The notes: a model not told the origin generated them from the sequence alone. Counted from the stretch's first letter, positions 55,090-64,000 are shown. The stretch is DNA of 64,000 nt from CG2-30-36-16 sp964372115 (GCA_964372115.1 CAYJPN010000009.1:62001-126000); one strand, 5' to 3'. Program-made: numbers and translations.

Positions 55090-55169
55090 AAAACACAATT
55101 AAGTTGTTTAATAATTTCAAAATACCCAATTAATTTATTGTTTGCAATTACTCAAAACAATATTATTAA

Positions 55170-55234
55170 TTCGGCAAGGCGGAATCTTTAAATGTAGCCA
55201 ACTCTTCGGCGGTTATTCTTTCTGAAATAAAACG
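55170..55234 (+). pseudogene. Relic 3' end of a SpoU methyltransferase gene, copy B
   Basis: This 65-base stretch encodes the same residues as the end of the SpoU gene at 51887-52645 and continues in frame to K-L-E and a stop at 55246-55248. A stop (TAA) directly precedes it in frame, so no functional gene remains. The five differences from copy A are all synonymous, which shows that both copies came from alleles that were under selection as proteins. Confidence 0.8.
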
Positions 55235-55252
55235 GCATAAATTGGAATAACC

Positions 55253-55457
55253 AAGTCACCTTACGCAAAAGAATTGATAACGAAGTAAAACTAAAACTTC
55301 ATTTGAAAGCATGCATGAATGCCCGTATGGATGAATGGTTTAAATTAGATTTGTTTAACACTTGAATAATCTTCTTGCAGTCATTCATTTATGACGGGTA
55401 TTAATAAAAATATTGTTAACGATTTTATCAGAGATCAAGTACTGCTTAAGGTGACTT
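55253..55457. mobile_element. 205-bp element with terminal inverted repeats (MITE-like)
   Basis: AAGTCACCTTACGCA (55253-55267) and TGCTTAAGGTGACTT (55443-55457) are inverted repeats with 14 of 15 matching. Between them are about 175 bases with a short + strand frame (about 30 codons, stop at 55363) that may be a remnant of a transposase, but it is not recognised. No clear target-site duplication flanks it. It adjoins the SpoU relic. Confidence 0.5.
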
Positions 55458-55463
55458 AACAAC

Positions 55464-56498
55464 TCAAAAGTTTATGCGTAATATGTTCTGTCTAAAAACG
55501 ATGGTATTATTATAATAATCTTTGTGCGAATAAATTTTGTTTGATTGAAGATTTTCTATCCTGTCATAATCGATATCATTAACGTAAATCAGCTCCGCGG
55601 TTATGGGCGCGGCAAAAAGGAGCGGTAAAATGTAACTCTCCCAGCTAATATTATTTCTGGGAAGGGCGTAAATGAGTCCAAAACTGCCGAGCGCACCCAA
55701 AGCTCCGTATCCAACAGTTTCAAAATAAGTAATTTCCGGATTAAATCTTTTTGAGAGTGCATAAACACCTGCAGAACTGCCAACCACATAACCGGCGTAC
55801 ATTCCGATTAATACATACCCTAAAACACCGAGACCGGTGGCGCCGCTAAGCTGCCCAACCAAAAGCCCGGCAGGGAAACTGGCTAAGGTACCAATGCCCA
55901 CCCCCGCAGCGCCTTCCAAAATAACATCAAATACGGTAGGAACTGGAGGAAATAAAATGTCAATTTCGGTTGTGTATTTACCGAACTCAGCAATTTCATC
56001 AGCGGTGTATTCTCTTTTAAATTCGCCGTTTGTCAGCGCCGTATCGAGAGCCCAAATTCCTTTTTTGAAATGCCTCGCGTATTCTTCCTCCTTAATAAAT
56101 TCATCAAGTACTAAAAAAGAATCGCGTGTGGAAACCTTACCAAAACCTTTCGATAAAAAAAGTATATTAAAATTTGTAGAGTCGAACAGATGTTTTTTTA
56201 CAAGAATTACATCTCTGATGTTATCGTGGAAATCCAAAAGAATGTAAGAAAGTTCTCTATTTAATAATACTGAGTTTGAAAACTTAACGGCTTGTTGGGC
56301 AATTTCTCTTAATGCATTTACGGGGTGATTGATTGAGGGAGCGTCTATACCCGCCATTCGTACAAGCGCGCCTGTAGATGTTTCGAAAAGATTGTTGTCA
56401 ATAGTTTTAATTAACCGTATTGTCTGCCCAAAGCAACTGCAGACTGTTACAGAAAGTGTAATTATTAAAATATAAACACGGTTTAACATCATAAGCAT
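55464..56498 (-). CDS. Nuclease-fold (SNase-like) membrane protein, unknown
   Basis: Residues after a signal peptide (ending near C-F-G-Q) resemble the staphylococcal nuclease fold, with V-R-M-A-G-I-D-A-P and a long alternating strand-helix section ending F-K-K-G-I-W. Of the catalytic residues only the first arginine is apparent; the glutamate after D-A-P and the second arginine are not obvious, so it may be inactive. The C-terminal half (from about 190) has three or four glycine-rich membrane segments, which is an unusual fusion. I placed the start at the ATG at 56498; an upstream ATG at 56555 and downstream ones at 56492 and 56489 are possible. Function not recognised. Confidence 0.6.
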   Translation of the reverse strand: MLMMLNRVYILIITLSVTVCSCFGQTIRLIKTIDNNLFETSTGALVRMAGIDAPSINHPVNALREIAQQAVKFSNSVLLNRELSYILLDFHDNIRDVILVKKHLFDSTNFNILFLSKGFGKVSTRDSFLVLDEFIKEEEYARHFKKGIWALDTALTNGEFKREYTADEIAEFGKYTTEIDILFPPVPTVFDVILEGAAGVGIGTLASFPAGLLVGQLSGATGLGVLGYVLIGMYAGYVVGSSAGVYALSKRFNPEITYFETVGYGALGALGSFGLIYALPRNNISWESYILPLLFAAPITAELIYVNDIDYDRIENLQSNKIYSHKDYYNNTIVFRQNILRINF

Positions 56499-56658
56499 GT
56501 TGCGCAAAAATAAAAATAAAGCAAACCATTCTATTTGCGGTGTTAAATTCTGCATTTAAAATTTGAATGTCAACTTTGCAAATTATAGATTACTTTTATT
56601 TGCGGGAGCTATAATGCACAGGCTTATAATAGAAAATATGCGATTAATTTTAGCGCAT

Positions 56659-56707
56659 CTCAAAAACTTTTATTGGCGCTGTTCGAAAATCCGGCTTGGC
56701 AGCTTAT
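56659..56707 (+). repeat. Dispersed intergenic repeat, copy 2
   Basis: Second copy of the repeat at 8255-8304, in the same orientation. It sits in the 393-base gap between the hybrid kinase and the nuclease-fold gene. No open reading frame spans it. Confidence 0.5.
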
Positions 56708-56713
56708 ACGAGT

Positions 56714-56758
56714 AATCCGTAAGTTATTCCGTTATCCCTTAGCTAACGGAAACGGATT
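56714..56758. repeat. Palindromic repeat (TCCGTTA/TAACGGA)
   Basis: AATCCG and TCCGTTA are mirrored by TAACGGA and CGGATT, with a loop of nine bases, giving a 45-base hairpin. Part of it, TTAGCTAACGGAAACGGATT, recurs as TTAGCTAACGGATAACGGATT at 62890-62910. The two copies bracket the hybrid kinase gene. A terminator role is possible, but no T-tract follows. The remainder of this gap holds nothing I can name. Confidence 0.45.
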
Positions 56759-56891
56759 AAGTACTGCGGCTCTAATTTGATAACCTTAGAAAATAGTACT
56801 TTAAAAAATAGTTCTTATAAAAGCAGCTTTTTACTTGAACCATTAAAAAGCAACTACCTTTCCCATCTTCGCTTTCAACTTAATGGTCATC

Positions 56892-59800
56892 TCATGCCTT
56901 TATAAACTTCTCTATTTTCTCCAGCAATTGATCTCTTGAGAATGGTTTTGTAAGATAATCATCACATCCGGCTTCCGAAGCTGCTATTTGATCACTTTCA
57001 AACGCATGTGCAGTCGCGGCTATTATCGGTATATGTTTATATTCTTTCAATGCTTTTAATTCTTTGGTTATTTCGAGTCCATTTTTTGATCCCTGGAGAG
57101 AGATATCCATTAAGATTAAATCAACTTTATTCTTTTTCAGAATCTCCATCACGCTATCATGTGAGTCGGCAATGAGGCTGTTATATTTTTTGTTAATATA
57201 TTTTTTGATTATAGTCTGATTTATTCCATCATCTTCAACAATAAGAACCATGCGGTCAATTTTAGTAGAAGTAGCTTCAACTTTAGTAACAATATTTTGT
57301 TTTTCGGTTAACACTTCAACGTTTTGCAAGCTCTTTCCGAAATTAATTGTAAACGTTGTTCCTTCTCCTTTTTTGCTTTCCACCGAGATGGCTGCGTTGT
57401 GTAAATCCAAAATCTTTTTAACTAAGGCAAGTCCGAGGCCTAACCCTTCATAGGATCTGCTGTAACCCATTTGCTCCTGTCTATAAGACTCGAAGATGTG
57501 ATTCAAATATTCTCCGCTAATGCCAATACCACTGTCAATTACATCGAGCAAAATTTCATTTTGAGGATTTTGATAAAGTTTCACTGTTACAAATCCACTC
57601 TTAGTGTAGATGATTGCATTTTCTATTAAATTCGATATTACCTGAGTGATTGAATACTCATCAGCAGATATAACTGTTCGCCCGACTTTGTTCTCGAATA
57701 AAAGAGAGAGTGATTTTGATTTGGCGGAAACAATATATTTACTGACCAGATCCATACAAATGGAGGAAAGCTCAATTTGTTTTGGGATAAAAGTAAATGT
57801 TCCGGTTTCTAACTGGGAATAATTCAATATCAAGTCAGTCGTTCTTATTATCCTATCACATGATCTATCAATTGCAGTGAAATATTCTTCTTCCTCATCG
57901 GTCATGTTTGGGGAATAAGTTTCTTTGATGAGATTGGTCATACCCAAAATGCCGTTAATAGGAGTTCTAATTTCGTGTGAAATATTCGCGATAAAAGCAT
58001 CTTTCAAACTATTTGACTTCTCGGCTACATCTTTGGCGGTAATCAATTCTTCTATCATCTTTTTCTTTTCAGTAATATCTTCTTCAATACCAATAAAATG
58101 GGTGATGTCGCCGTTTTCGTTCACAATTGGAGAAACAATACCATCCTCCCAAAAAAGTTCGCCATTCTTTTTCTTATTGTAGAATTCACCTTTCCAGTCC
58201 TTGCCGGAAAGAATGGTATCCCACAATTCTTCATAAAATTCTCTTTGGTGATAACCCGATTTTAATATTCTCATATTTTCCCCTTTAACTTCGTCAAAGG
58301 AATAACCGGTTACTTCTGTAAATTTTGGATTAATATATTCAATATTTCCATCATGATCGGTTATAGTGATACTAACCGGGCTTTGCTCAACCGCGCGGGA
58401 AAGTTTTCGAAGTTCTTCCTCCGATTGAATCCGCTCTGTTATATCAATTATCTGAATGATAAAAAATTGAGGTTTATGATTGATGCCGCGGATTAATGAT
58501 GCTGAAACATAAGCCCAAATTATCCTTTTATCTTTCCTTATATAGCGTTTTTCAAATGACATATTGTTAATTTCACCAGCCAGCATCGCTTTTTTTTGAG
58601 ATATACCAACAGCCAAATCATGGGGATGAGTAATATCGGAGAATGTCAAATTCTTTAATTCATCTTCTTCATAACCTATCATTTCGCTAAAAGCTTTATT
58701 AACTCTTTGAAATTTCTCATCGACACCAACTATGCAAATACCCGCGGCGGCATAGTCAAATGAATGCCGGAATCGTTCTTCGCTTACTCTCAACGTTTCC
58801 TCTGCACGTCTGCGGTCAGTAATGTCTCTTGCTATACCCAATACTACAGTTTGATCTTTTATTTTTACCGGGTGAGTACTTATTTCAACTACAACTTTGG
58901 AACCGTCTTTTCGAGTGAGCACCAATTCATCGGGACCAGTGGCTTGACCTAATAAATTTTTTGCTAATAGTTTTGCAGCTTTAAATAGTTGATTCGGAGA
59001 TAAAAGATTTAACATGAGAAAACTTTTTCCAATTAACTCATTTTTAGAATAACCCAGTAATTTCTCTGCTGAAATATTTCCGTCAATAAAATTGCCTTTA
59101 AGGTCACTTAGATAATACGCATCCGGTGCGCTATCAAATATAATCTTAAACCTTTCTTCTGAATTTCTTAATTTATCTTCCGCATGTTTGCGCTCGGTTA
59201 TGTCGCGAATGATCATACTTGTATATTCAAGACCATCAAGATTTTTGAAAACAGCAGATGAAATCTCTCCGGGAAAACGCACTCCACCTTTTCGAATGAA
59301 TGTTAATTCACCGAGTACTTTTTTGTCCAATGACCTCTTCGATAATAGAGCGGTTAATCGGGGATCAGTTATATCAACAACTCCGGATCTTCCCAATTCG
59401 ATAAATTCCTCCTCCGAATATCCAAACATCTTACAAGCCGCCGGATTGGCTGATAATATCCTTCCGTCGGATATTGTTAGAAGTATCGCGTCCATACTAT
59501 TTTCAAAAAATGAACGGAATTTGATTTCACTGGCAAGGAGTGCAGCTTGAGCCTTTTTGCGCTGGGTAATATCGCGAATGTTGCATTGAATCACCTTTAT
59601 GTTATTAACTAAGTAGACGTTGCTCACAAACTCTACATTAATTTTACGTCCGTCATTTGCTTCCAAGGGTAAGTCATCATAACGGACATATTTATTTTTC
59701 TGTAATTCTAAAAATTTATCGTAATTAGCCACAATATCTTTGAAGAATCCAATTTCCCATATTTCTTTTCCTATAAAATTTTCCTTTGAATAGCCCAATA

Positions 59801-62498
59801 GATCAATCAAAAAAGGATTCACATCAACTATCTTTCCGGTTTCCGCATTGAGAATAAGAATTCCATCTTTTGCAGATTCGAAGAGTCTTCTGTAGCGGAT
59901 TTCCGAGGCGATAAGTGTTTCTTTTGCCTGCTTGAGTTTGGTGATGTCTTTTACCATAACATGCCTAGCTTCGCGGGCATTGAAAGTAATGGAGTGAGAA
60001 TTAATTTCAACATTTATTAGTTCGCCATTTTTTTTCAGATGGCGCCATTCACCGGCGGGATTATAAGTCAGGTGTGTCAGTTCTACATCCTTCATTAAAG
60101 CATCTATATCTTCCTTAGGACGTATATTTTTTAATGTCATCGAAAGAAATTCTTCTCTTGTATATCCATAATGATGGATTGCAGCGTTGTTCATTTCGAG
60201 AAAAGCTAAAGTTTCCAGATCGTAAATAAACATTGGCTGCGGATTGTTTGCAAACATAAGTCTATATTTTTTTTCGTTTTCTCGTAATGATTCTTCTGCA
60301 AATTTGCGTTCAGCTTCTCTCTCGGCAAACTCCATTGCGAAAGAGATATCCATCGCAAGTTCATCAAGTAGGTTTAATTCTTCTTCGTCAAAAAATCCAA
60401 CTTCATTTGAATATATTTTAAAAACGCCCCATACTTGCCCAAAAACTTTAAGCGGAAATGCAGCAAAGGATTTCGAACCGTTCTTTACTGATTCTTTGCC
60501 CAGAGGAAGAACACTTTCATCTTTTTCAATATCGTTGGAAATTACATGCACTCCGGTTTTAATTACGCGGCCTGCAATTCCTAAAAGGTTTTCATCTCCC
60601 TCATAATTAAAGTTAATCTTTTTAATATATTCATCCGATACGCCATTAGAAGCAACAGGATCAATTTTCTTTGTCAGTGAATTGATCTTTCCGATCCATG
60701 CCATATGGAATCCGCCTTTTTCTACAGCTATATCGCAAGCTCTCTCGAAAAGTTCTTGAGGATTACGAATGCGCACAATTGCTCCATTGATGTCGCTTAG
60801 AACTGCATATACACGGTTTAGTTTTCTAATACTTTCTGTGGATAGATGTCTTTCGTTAAAAAATTTGGAACGCTGTTGCCGCCAAATTAAGGCAACGCTC
60901 GCGCCCGCACCGATGAGTAGACCAACAATAAGAATAATGATTCCCCAAAATATTTCACGAAGAGGTGCATAAACTTCTGATTTGTCCATTCGAGCGACTA
61001 AAAACCAGGGTGAATTTGGTATAGGACAAACATATGCTATTACGGACACACCACGATAATCTACCCCTGCCATAACTTGTTTTTTACCATGAGCAGCTTG
61101 TGCGGCAGGCAGCCTTAATTCAGTCAGCGGTCTTCTAAGATTGAGCGCAGTATTTTTTTGAAATTTAAGTTCATTAAGAAATACAGCTTCATTACCTTCG
61201 CGGCGGATGAGAAGCGTTTCCGCCGTTTTACTTGGTATGGGCCATTCGTTTATTAACGGATAAAGATATTGTTCCGGATCAAGCCGCAGATCGAGAATGC
61301 CAATTAAATTATTATCGGATTGTATTGGGATGAATATTCCCAAATAAATACGCGAGTCATTTTCATCGCGGTAGAAATCCTTAAATATTATTTCTCCGTA
61401 TTTTCGGATTTCGGATAAAAGTTTAGGAAAAAATAAGTGTGAGTGTATTTTCTTTATAGACGAAGCGACTATTTCTCTACCTTTCAGATCGTGGAGACTA
61501 ATGCTTTCATATTGGTAAGTTGAATGGACTACATCAATCCATTCTTGAACTCCTTTTTTTGCTTCCAAATCGTTTTGGTTGTTAAAGAATCGTTTCACCA
61601 ATTTGGAGAATTCTGCATTCTTGTAAAGAATTTTTGCGTCTCCTAATCGTTCTTTTCGCCATTGTACAATTTGATTAACCTTTAATGATGCAATTGATGA
61701 AAGCTGCTGTTCGATTCCGAACCGGTATTGTTTTTCATAACTTTTGTAATATGAATATCCTGATGTCATTATACTTAAAAAAAGCACGACAAAAACTAAA
61801 ACATAAGTGTATGTATAACGCGTACTCAAGGCGTTCGATAATTCCTCATAAGTCCAAACTTTGAGTCCTGATATTAATAGTAATGCTATACTAAGAAATA
61901 AAAAGGCAAGAGAAGTTGTTAATGCAGGCGGGATGAAACTACCTTCGTAAAGCAAGGGTGTACCTAAGAGATACGATAAGAGAAGAATTATTGACACAAA
62001 GAAAACAAGAACTGCAAATATTAAAGATGTTTTTATAAGTTTATTTTGACTGGTCTTCTTCAGAATTATCAAGAATGACAAACCAACGAACACAAAACAA
62101 AATGATGTAACCGGAGACATTTGCCCTACAATTAATCCATCAACTGCCCCGCTCATTTTTAAGCCTGTATGCCCGGAATCAGGATGTATACGAAGCAATA
62201 CAAGTAAAAGAAGTAGTAAAGCGACTAAAATTCCAGAGTAGCTAATTACAACTCCAACCCGGAACATAATGCTGTTTGAAATAATACGATGGTATAAGAA
62301 CATTATAAATCCGAATGCAACAAACAAAGCCGCAGCACTCAATGCCATTGGTATTTTACCGTCGGCAAAGCTGGCTAATTCCGGGATACCAAATATCCAT
62401 CCGAGTATCGCAGAAACACCGAGAAAAATTGTTACTAATCCGCAAACTTGAATAAATATATTCAACTTTCGGTTCTCATTTTGTTCGTTTTTTTTCAT
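56892..62498 (-). CDS. Giant membrane hybrid sensor kinase (GAF, six PAS, receiver)
   Basis: An 1868-residue hybrid kinase. The N-terminus has about eight membrane helices (about 12-250, MASE-like), an extracellular dCache-like domain (about 255-505), another helix, a GAF domain (about 545-705) and six PAS domains. The kinase core follows with I-S-H1508-E-I-R-T-P and the boxes E-N-A-I-I-Y, D-S-G-I-G-I and G-L-G-L-A-L, then a receiver with phospho-acceptor D1798 in L-M-D-I-S-L. I placed the start at ATG 62498, behind AAGGGA; the GTG at 62501 is an alternative. It lacks an output domain of its own. The last PAS and kinase core are paralogous to those of the kinase at 38621. Confidence 0.9.
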   Translation of the reverse strand: MKKNEQNENRKLNIFIQVCGLVTIFLGVSAILGWIFGIPELASFADGKIPMALSAAALFVAFGFIMFLYHRIISNSIMFRVGVVISYSGILVALLLLLLVLLRIHPDSGHTGLKMSGAVDGLIVGQMSPVTSFCFVFVGLSFLIILKKTSQNKLIKTSLIFAVLVFFVSIILLLSYLLGTPLLYEGSFIPPALTTSLAFLFLSIALLLISGLKVWTYEELSNALSTRYTYTYVLVFVVLFLSIMTSGYSYYKSYEKQYRFGIEQQLSSIASLKVNQIVQWRKERLGDAKILYKNAEFSKLVKRFFNNQNDLEAKKGVQEWIDVVHSTYQYESISLHDLKGREIVASSIKKIHSHLFFPKLLSEIRKYGEIIFKDFYRDENDSRIYLGIFIPIQSDNNLIGILDLRLDPEQYLYPLINEWPIPSKTAETLLIRREGNEAVFLNELKFQKNTALNLRRPLTELRLPAAQAAHGKKQVMAGVDYRGVSVIAYVCPIPNSPWFLVARMDKSEVYAPLREIFWGIIILIVGLLIGAGASVALIWRQQRSKFFNERHLSTESIRKLNRVYAVLSDINGAIVRIRNPQELFERACDIAVEKGGFHMAWIGKINSLTKKIDPVASNGVSDEYIKKINFNYEGDENLLGIAGRVIKTGVHVISNDIEKDESVLPLGKESVKNGSKSFAAFPLKVFGQVWGVFKIYSNEVGFFDEEELNLLDELAMDISFAMEFAEREAERKFAEESLRENEKKYRLMFANNPQPMFIYDLETLAFLEMNNAAIHHYGYTREEFLSMTLKNIRPKEDIDALMKDVELTHLTYNPAGEWRHLKKNGELINVEINSHSITFNAREARHVMVKDITKLKQAKETLIASEIRYRRLFESAKDGILILNAETGKIVDVNPFLIDLLGYSKENFIGKEIWEIGFFKDIVANYDKFLELQKNKYVRYDDLPLEANDGRKINVEFVSNVYLVNNIKVIQCNIRDITQRKKAQAALLASEIKFRSFFENSMDAILLTISDGRILSANPAACKMFGYSEEEFIELGRSGVVDITDPRLTALLSKRSLDKKVLGELTFIRKGGVRFPGEISSAVFKNLDGLEYTSMIIRDITERKHAEDKLRNSEERFKIIFDSAPDAYYLSDLKGNFIDGNISAEKLLGYSKNELIGKSFLMLNLLSPNQLFKAAKLLAKNLLGQATGPDELVLTRKDGSKVVVEISTHPVKIKDQTVVLGIARDITDRRRAEETLRVSEERFRHSFDYAAAGICIVGVDEKFQRVNKAFSEMIGYEEDELKNLTFSDITHPHDLAVGISQKKAMLAGEINNMSFEKRYIRKDKRIIWAYVSASLIRGINHKPQFFIIQIIDITERIQSEEELRKLSRAVEQSPVSITITDHDGNIEYINPKFTEVTGYSFDEVKGENMRILKSGYHQREFYEELWDTILSGKDWKGEFYNKKKNGELFWEDGIVSPIVNENGDITHFIGIEEDITEKKKMIEELITAKDVAEKSNSLKDAFIANISHEIRTPINGILGMTNLIKETYSPNMTDEEEEYFTAIDRSCDRIIRTTDLILNYSQLETGTFTFIPKQIELSSICMDLVSKYIVSAKSKSLSLLFENKVGRTVISADEYSITQVISNLIENAIIYTKSGFVTVKLYQNPQNEILLDVIDSGIGISGEYLNHIFESYRQEQMGYSRSYEGLGLGLALVKKILDLHNAAISVESKKGEGTTFTINFGKSLQNVEVLTEKQNIVTKVEATSTKIDRMVLIVEDDGINQTIIKKYINKKYNSLIADSHDSVMEILKKNKVDLILMDISLQGSKNGLEITKELKALKEYKHIPIIAATAHAFESDQIAASEAGCDDYLTKPFSRDQLLEKIEKFIKA

Positions 62499-62701
62499 CA
62501 CTCTATCCCTTACATGACAATTATCAGCAATTGTTTACTTCAAGTTTGAGCTCTTAAAAACTTAAAGTCTTTTACCACTAAGTATCTAATAGGTAAATAT
62601 ATTTTAGATTCTCAGATTTAATCGGACTTATGCAAAAAAATCAATCTTGGCATTTAGCCAAAAGTAAATACAAATAATCGTGTAGAAATTCAATCAATCA
62701 A

Positions 62702-62863
62702 ATGGATGAAAAAAGAACTACATCTTTTGGGTGGGTAAATAGAAATACTCAAGTACTCCTTCTTGATGCTCCATTTATTAATAATTTACTTCGTTGTTTT
62801 AATATACAACAAAAAGTAGTAGCGGAACTTGCCAAAGAAAAATCTGAAAGCAAAGCACAATGA
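62702..62863 (+). CDS. Doubtful small ORF, unknown
   Basis: 53 codons from ATG to TGA with a plausible amino acid composition and a helical, charged C-terminal end. No ribosome-binding site precedes it and it is not recognised. It may be a gene remnant or chance. Confidence 0.25.
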   Translation: MDEKRTTSFGWVNRNTQVLLLDAPFINNLLRCFNIQQKVVAELAKEKSESKAQ

Positions 62864-62889
62864 AATAATGCACAATGTGTTATAAGCCA

Positions 62890-62910
62890 TTAGCTAACGG
62901 ATAACGGATT
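62890..62910 (+). repeat. Second copy of the TTAGCTAACGGA repeat
   Basis: Twenty-one bases that match 56739-56758 with one inserted T. Its left side lacks the complementary half needed to form the same hairpin, so this looks like a half-site. Confidence 0.4.
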
Positions 62911-63207
62911 TTTAGAGGGGCGCTTAATACTATTAAAACTAATAAAACCCGTTTAATGAAAAAACTTAATTTACAATCTGTTCAAAAGCTAACTTGCGTT
63001 GCTGTGGAAAATAAAGTTAAATTAAAAATATCCATAAAATGATTTTAGAATTAAACTGAAAAGTATTTTAAACTCGACTGAAATCATTTGAACGAGTTTT
63101 AAATTTGACAAATTTTGCTGACAAAAAGACGAATAATGCGTCTTTAATTATTATTAATTTTATTCTATACTGTACTCAGCAATTAAAAATTAATTCACGA
63201 GGTAGTT

Positions 63208-64000
63208 ATGAAAGTACTGGTGCTTTTCTTGCTTTTGCAACTCATCGCATGTGCACAATATCAGGAAAAATATTCTCCCACAGTTCAAGAGCTAAAAGAA
63301 GCTGTTGATGAAATTGTACAAAAAAATGAAGGGAAAACCACTTTTGAAGAACCAACAGAAGCAGAGGTTTTGACGTTATCTGAGAAATATTTTCGGGCGA
63401 TAGAGACCGACCCTGAGGGGATATTATTTACATATATGAAAAATACTCGAAACAACATATCTGAGGCTGTCGCAAAAAAAATAACGACTTGGGATAATTT
63501 GTCCTCAATCGATATAATAGCTTATATACTCCATAAGAATACGATTCTTTTTTCTCAGAATTTTGTTGAGATTATGACAACTCCTTATTTCTTAAAAATA
63601 AAAGTAATTGATAAAGAAGAAAAAATGTTGAAATCTCTAAGTGGATCATCATCTTACCAAATTCATCTAACCGGTATTATCGAGGAAATAATTAAAGGGA
63701 GTGATAGATTTAAAGTAGGCGAAGAAATTATTATCAAATATGTTGATCGTCAACCAGTTATAAATAAAAATAAATTCAAAAACGGCATTTCATATTTCAT
63801 TCCCTTAATGGTTTCTACCAAGGAAGTTTCCGCATTCGAAGGATTTTTTATACAATTTTATTCTATAGGACAAAATTCCTATCTAATTGAGAATGGAAAA
63901 ATATCAATACCGGACAATTACTTTTTGCTCGGTGAGGAGTTAGAGTGGGAAGAATTTAAGAAAAAATTTATTGAAAAATATTCATTAAGGAGTTTACGAT
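63208..64000 (+). CDS. Predicted lipoprotein, unknown function, partial
   Basis: An open frame from ATG at 63208 to the window end (264 codons, no stop seen), so the 3' end is outside. A GAGG ribosome-binding site lies 5 bases upstream. The N-terminal signal ends with the lipobox L-I-A-C15, so the mature protein is probably lipid-anchored. The rest is hydrophilic, with a likely beta-rich section (about 125-215) including K-I-K-V-I-D-K-E and F-K-V-G-E-E-I-I-I. No family is recognised. Base composition is like the neighbours. Confidence 0.7.
   Translation, partial: MKVLVLFLLLQLIACAQYQEKYSPTVQELKEAVDEIVQKNEGKTTFEEPTEAEVLTLSEKYFRAIETDPEGILFTYMKNTRNNISEAVAKKITTWDNLSSIDIIAYILHKNTILFSQNFVEIMTTPYFLKIKVIDKEEKMLKSLSGSSSYQIHLTGIIEEIIKGSDRFKVGEEIIIKYVDRQPVINKNKFKNGISYFIPLMVSTKEVSAFEGFFIQFYSIGQNSYLIENGKISIPDNYFLLGEELEWEEFKKKFIEKYSLRSLR

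Larger units (their letters stand above)
62502..63207. other. Intergenic region with little visible content
   Basis: About 700 A/T-rich bases upstream of two divergent genes. It contains one copy of the TTAGCTAACGGAT repeat (62890-62910) and a doubtful 53-codon + strand ORF at 62702-62863, whose reading resembles nothing I know. Promoters for the kinase (-) and the lipoprotein (+) must lie here, but none is convincing. Confidence 0.4.

Noticed and set aside
56714..56758. Integron attC-like site
   Set aside because: Only a simple palindrome; no R''/L'' and L'/R' box pattern and no cassette array.
59188..59550. 120-codon + strand ORF inside the hybrid kinase
   Set aside because: Shadow of the conserved PAS coding sequence on the other strand.
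1..64000. CRISPR arrays, rRNA operon, prophage or replication origin
   Set aside because: No regularly spaced repeats, no rRNA sequence, no phage structural genes and no origin-type repeats were seen.

Overview
The window is AT-rich bacterial DNA (one estimate by eye: below 40% GC). It most likely comes from the Ignavibacteria/Melioribacteraceae side of the Bacteroidota-Chlorobi group. The evidence is a secreted protein with a type IX secretion (T9SS) C-terminal sorting domain of the kind common in Ignavibacteria, a complete flagellar export locus (rare in classical Bacteroidota), and very large multi-PAS histidine kinases. The lineage call is an inference from gene content, not from a marker gene.

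Positions 1-8250 (+ strand) are a sugar catabolism region. The 3' part of a FucP-type MFS permease is followed by an L-rhamnose/L-fucose mutarotase and the lactate-oxidising LutABC proteins, then a sodium:solute symporter, xylulokinase and xylose isomerase. Together they suggest uptake and breakdown of plant-type deoxysugars (with lactate as an intermediate) and of xylose.

Positions 8667-35688 (+ strand) form one nearly gapless flagellar supercluster: fliL-M-N-O-P-Q-R, flhB-A-F-G, a small membrane protein, fliA, two tandem HDOD proteins, a degenerate GAF/kinase-like protein, another membrane protein, flgF-G-A-H-I-J-N-K-L, motAB, fliW-csrA, a receiver-Hpt protein, a second motAB pair, and two receiver proteins, one of which carries a histidine-phosphotransfer-like helix but no ATPase. 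Flagellin, cap, hook, MS-ring and ATPase genes are not here. At 35749-38254 a protein of unknown function, preceded by a good match to a sigma-28 promoter, overlaps a PAS histidine kinase.

Positions 38372-48946 hold a small zinc-ribbon protein, a ten-PAS cytosolic kinase (- strand), a haem-binding membrane kinase broken by one frameshift and preceded by an octanucleotide repeat that encodes coupled mini-ORFs, a single-chain restriction-modification enzyme, a fragment resembling the 5' part of a group II intron, and tRNA-Thr(TGT).

Positions 49016-56498 hold a CNNM/CorC-type membrane protein with a glycosyltransferase (- strand), a DUF971 protein with a SpoU rRNA methyltransferase (+), an LVIVD-repeat T9SS protein (-) and a nuclease-fold membrane protein (-). 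The LVIVD gene is bracketed by two copies of the last 65 coding bases of the methyltransferase that differ only at synonymous positions, and a 205-bp inverted-repeat element lies just beyond. A 1868-residue hybrid sensor kinase (56892-62498, -) and the 5' part of a lipoprotein gene (63208 to the window end, +) close the window.
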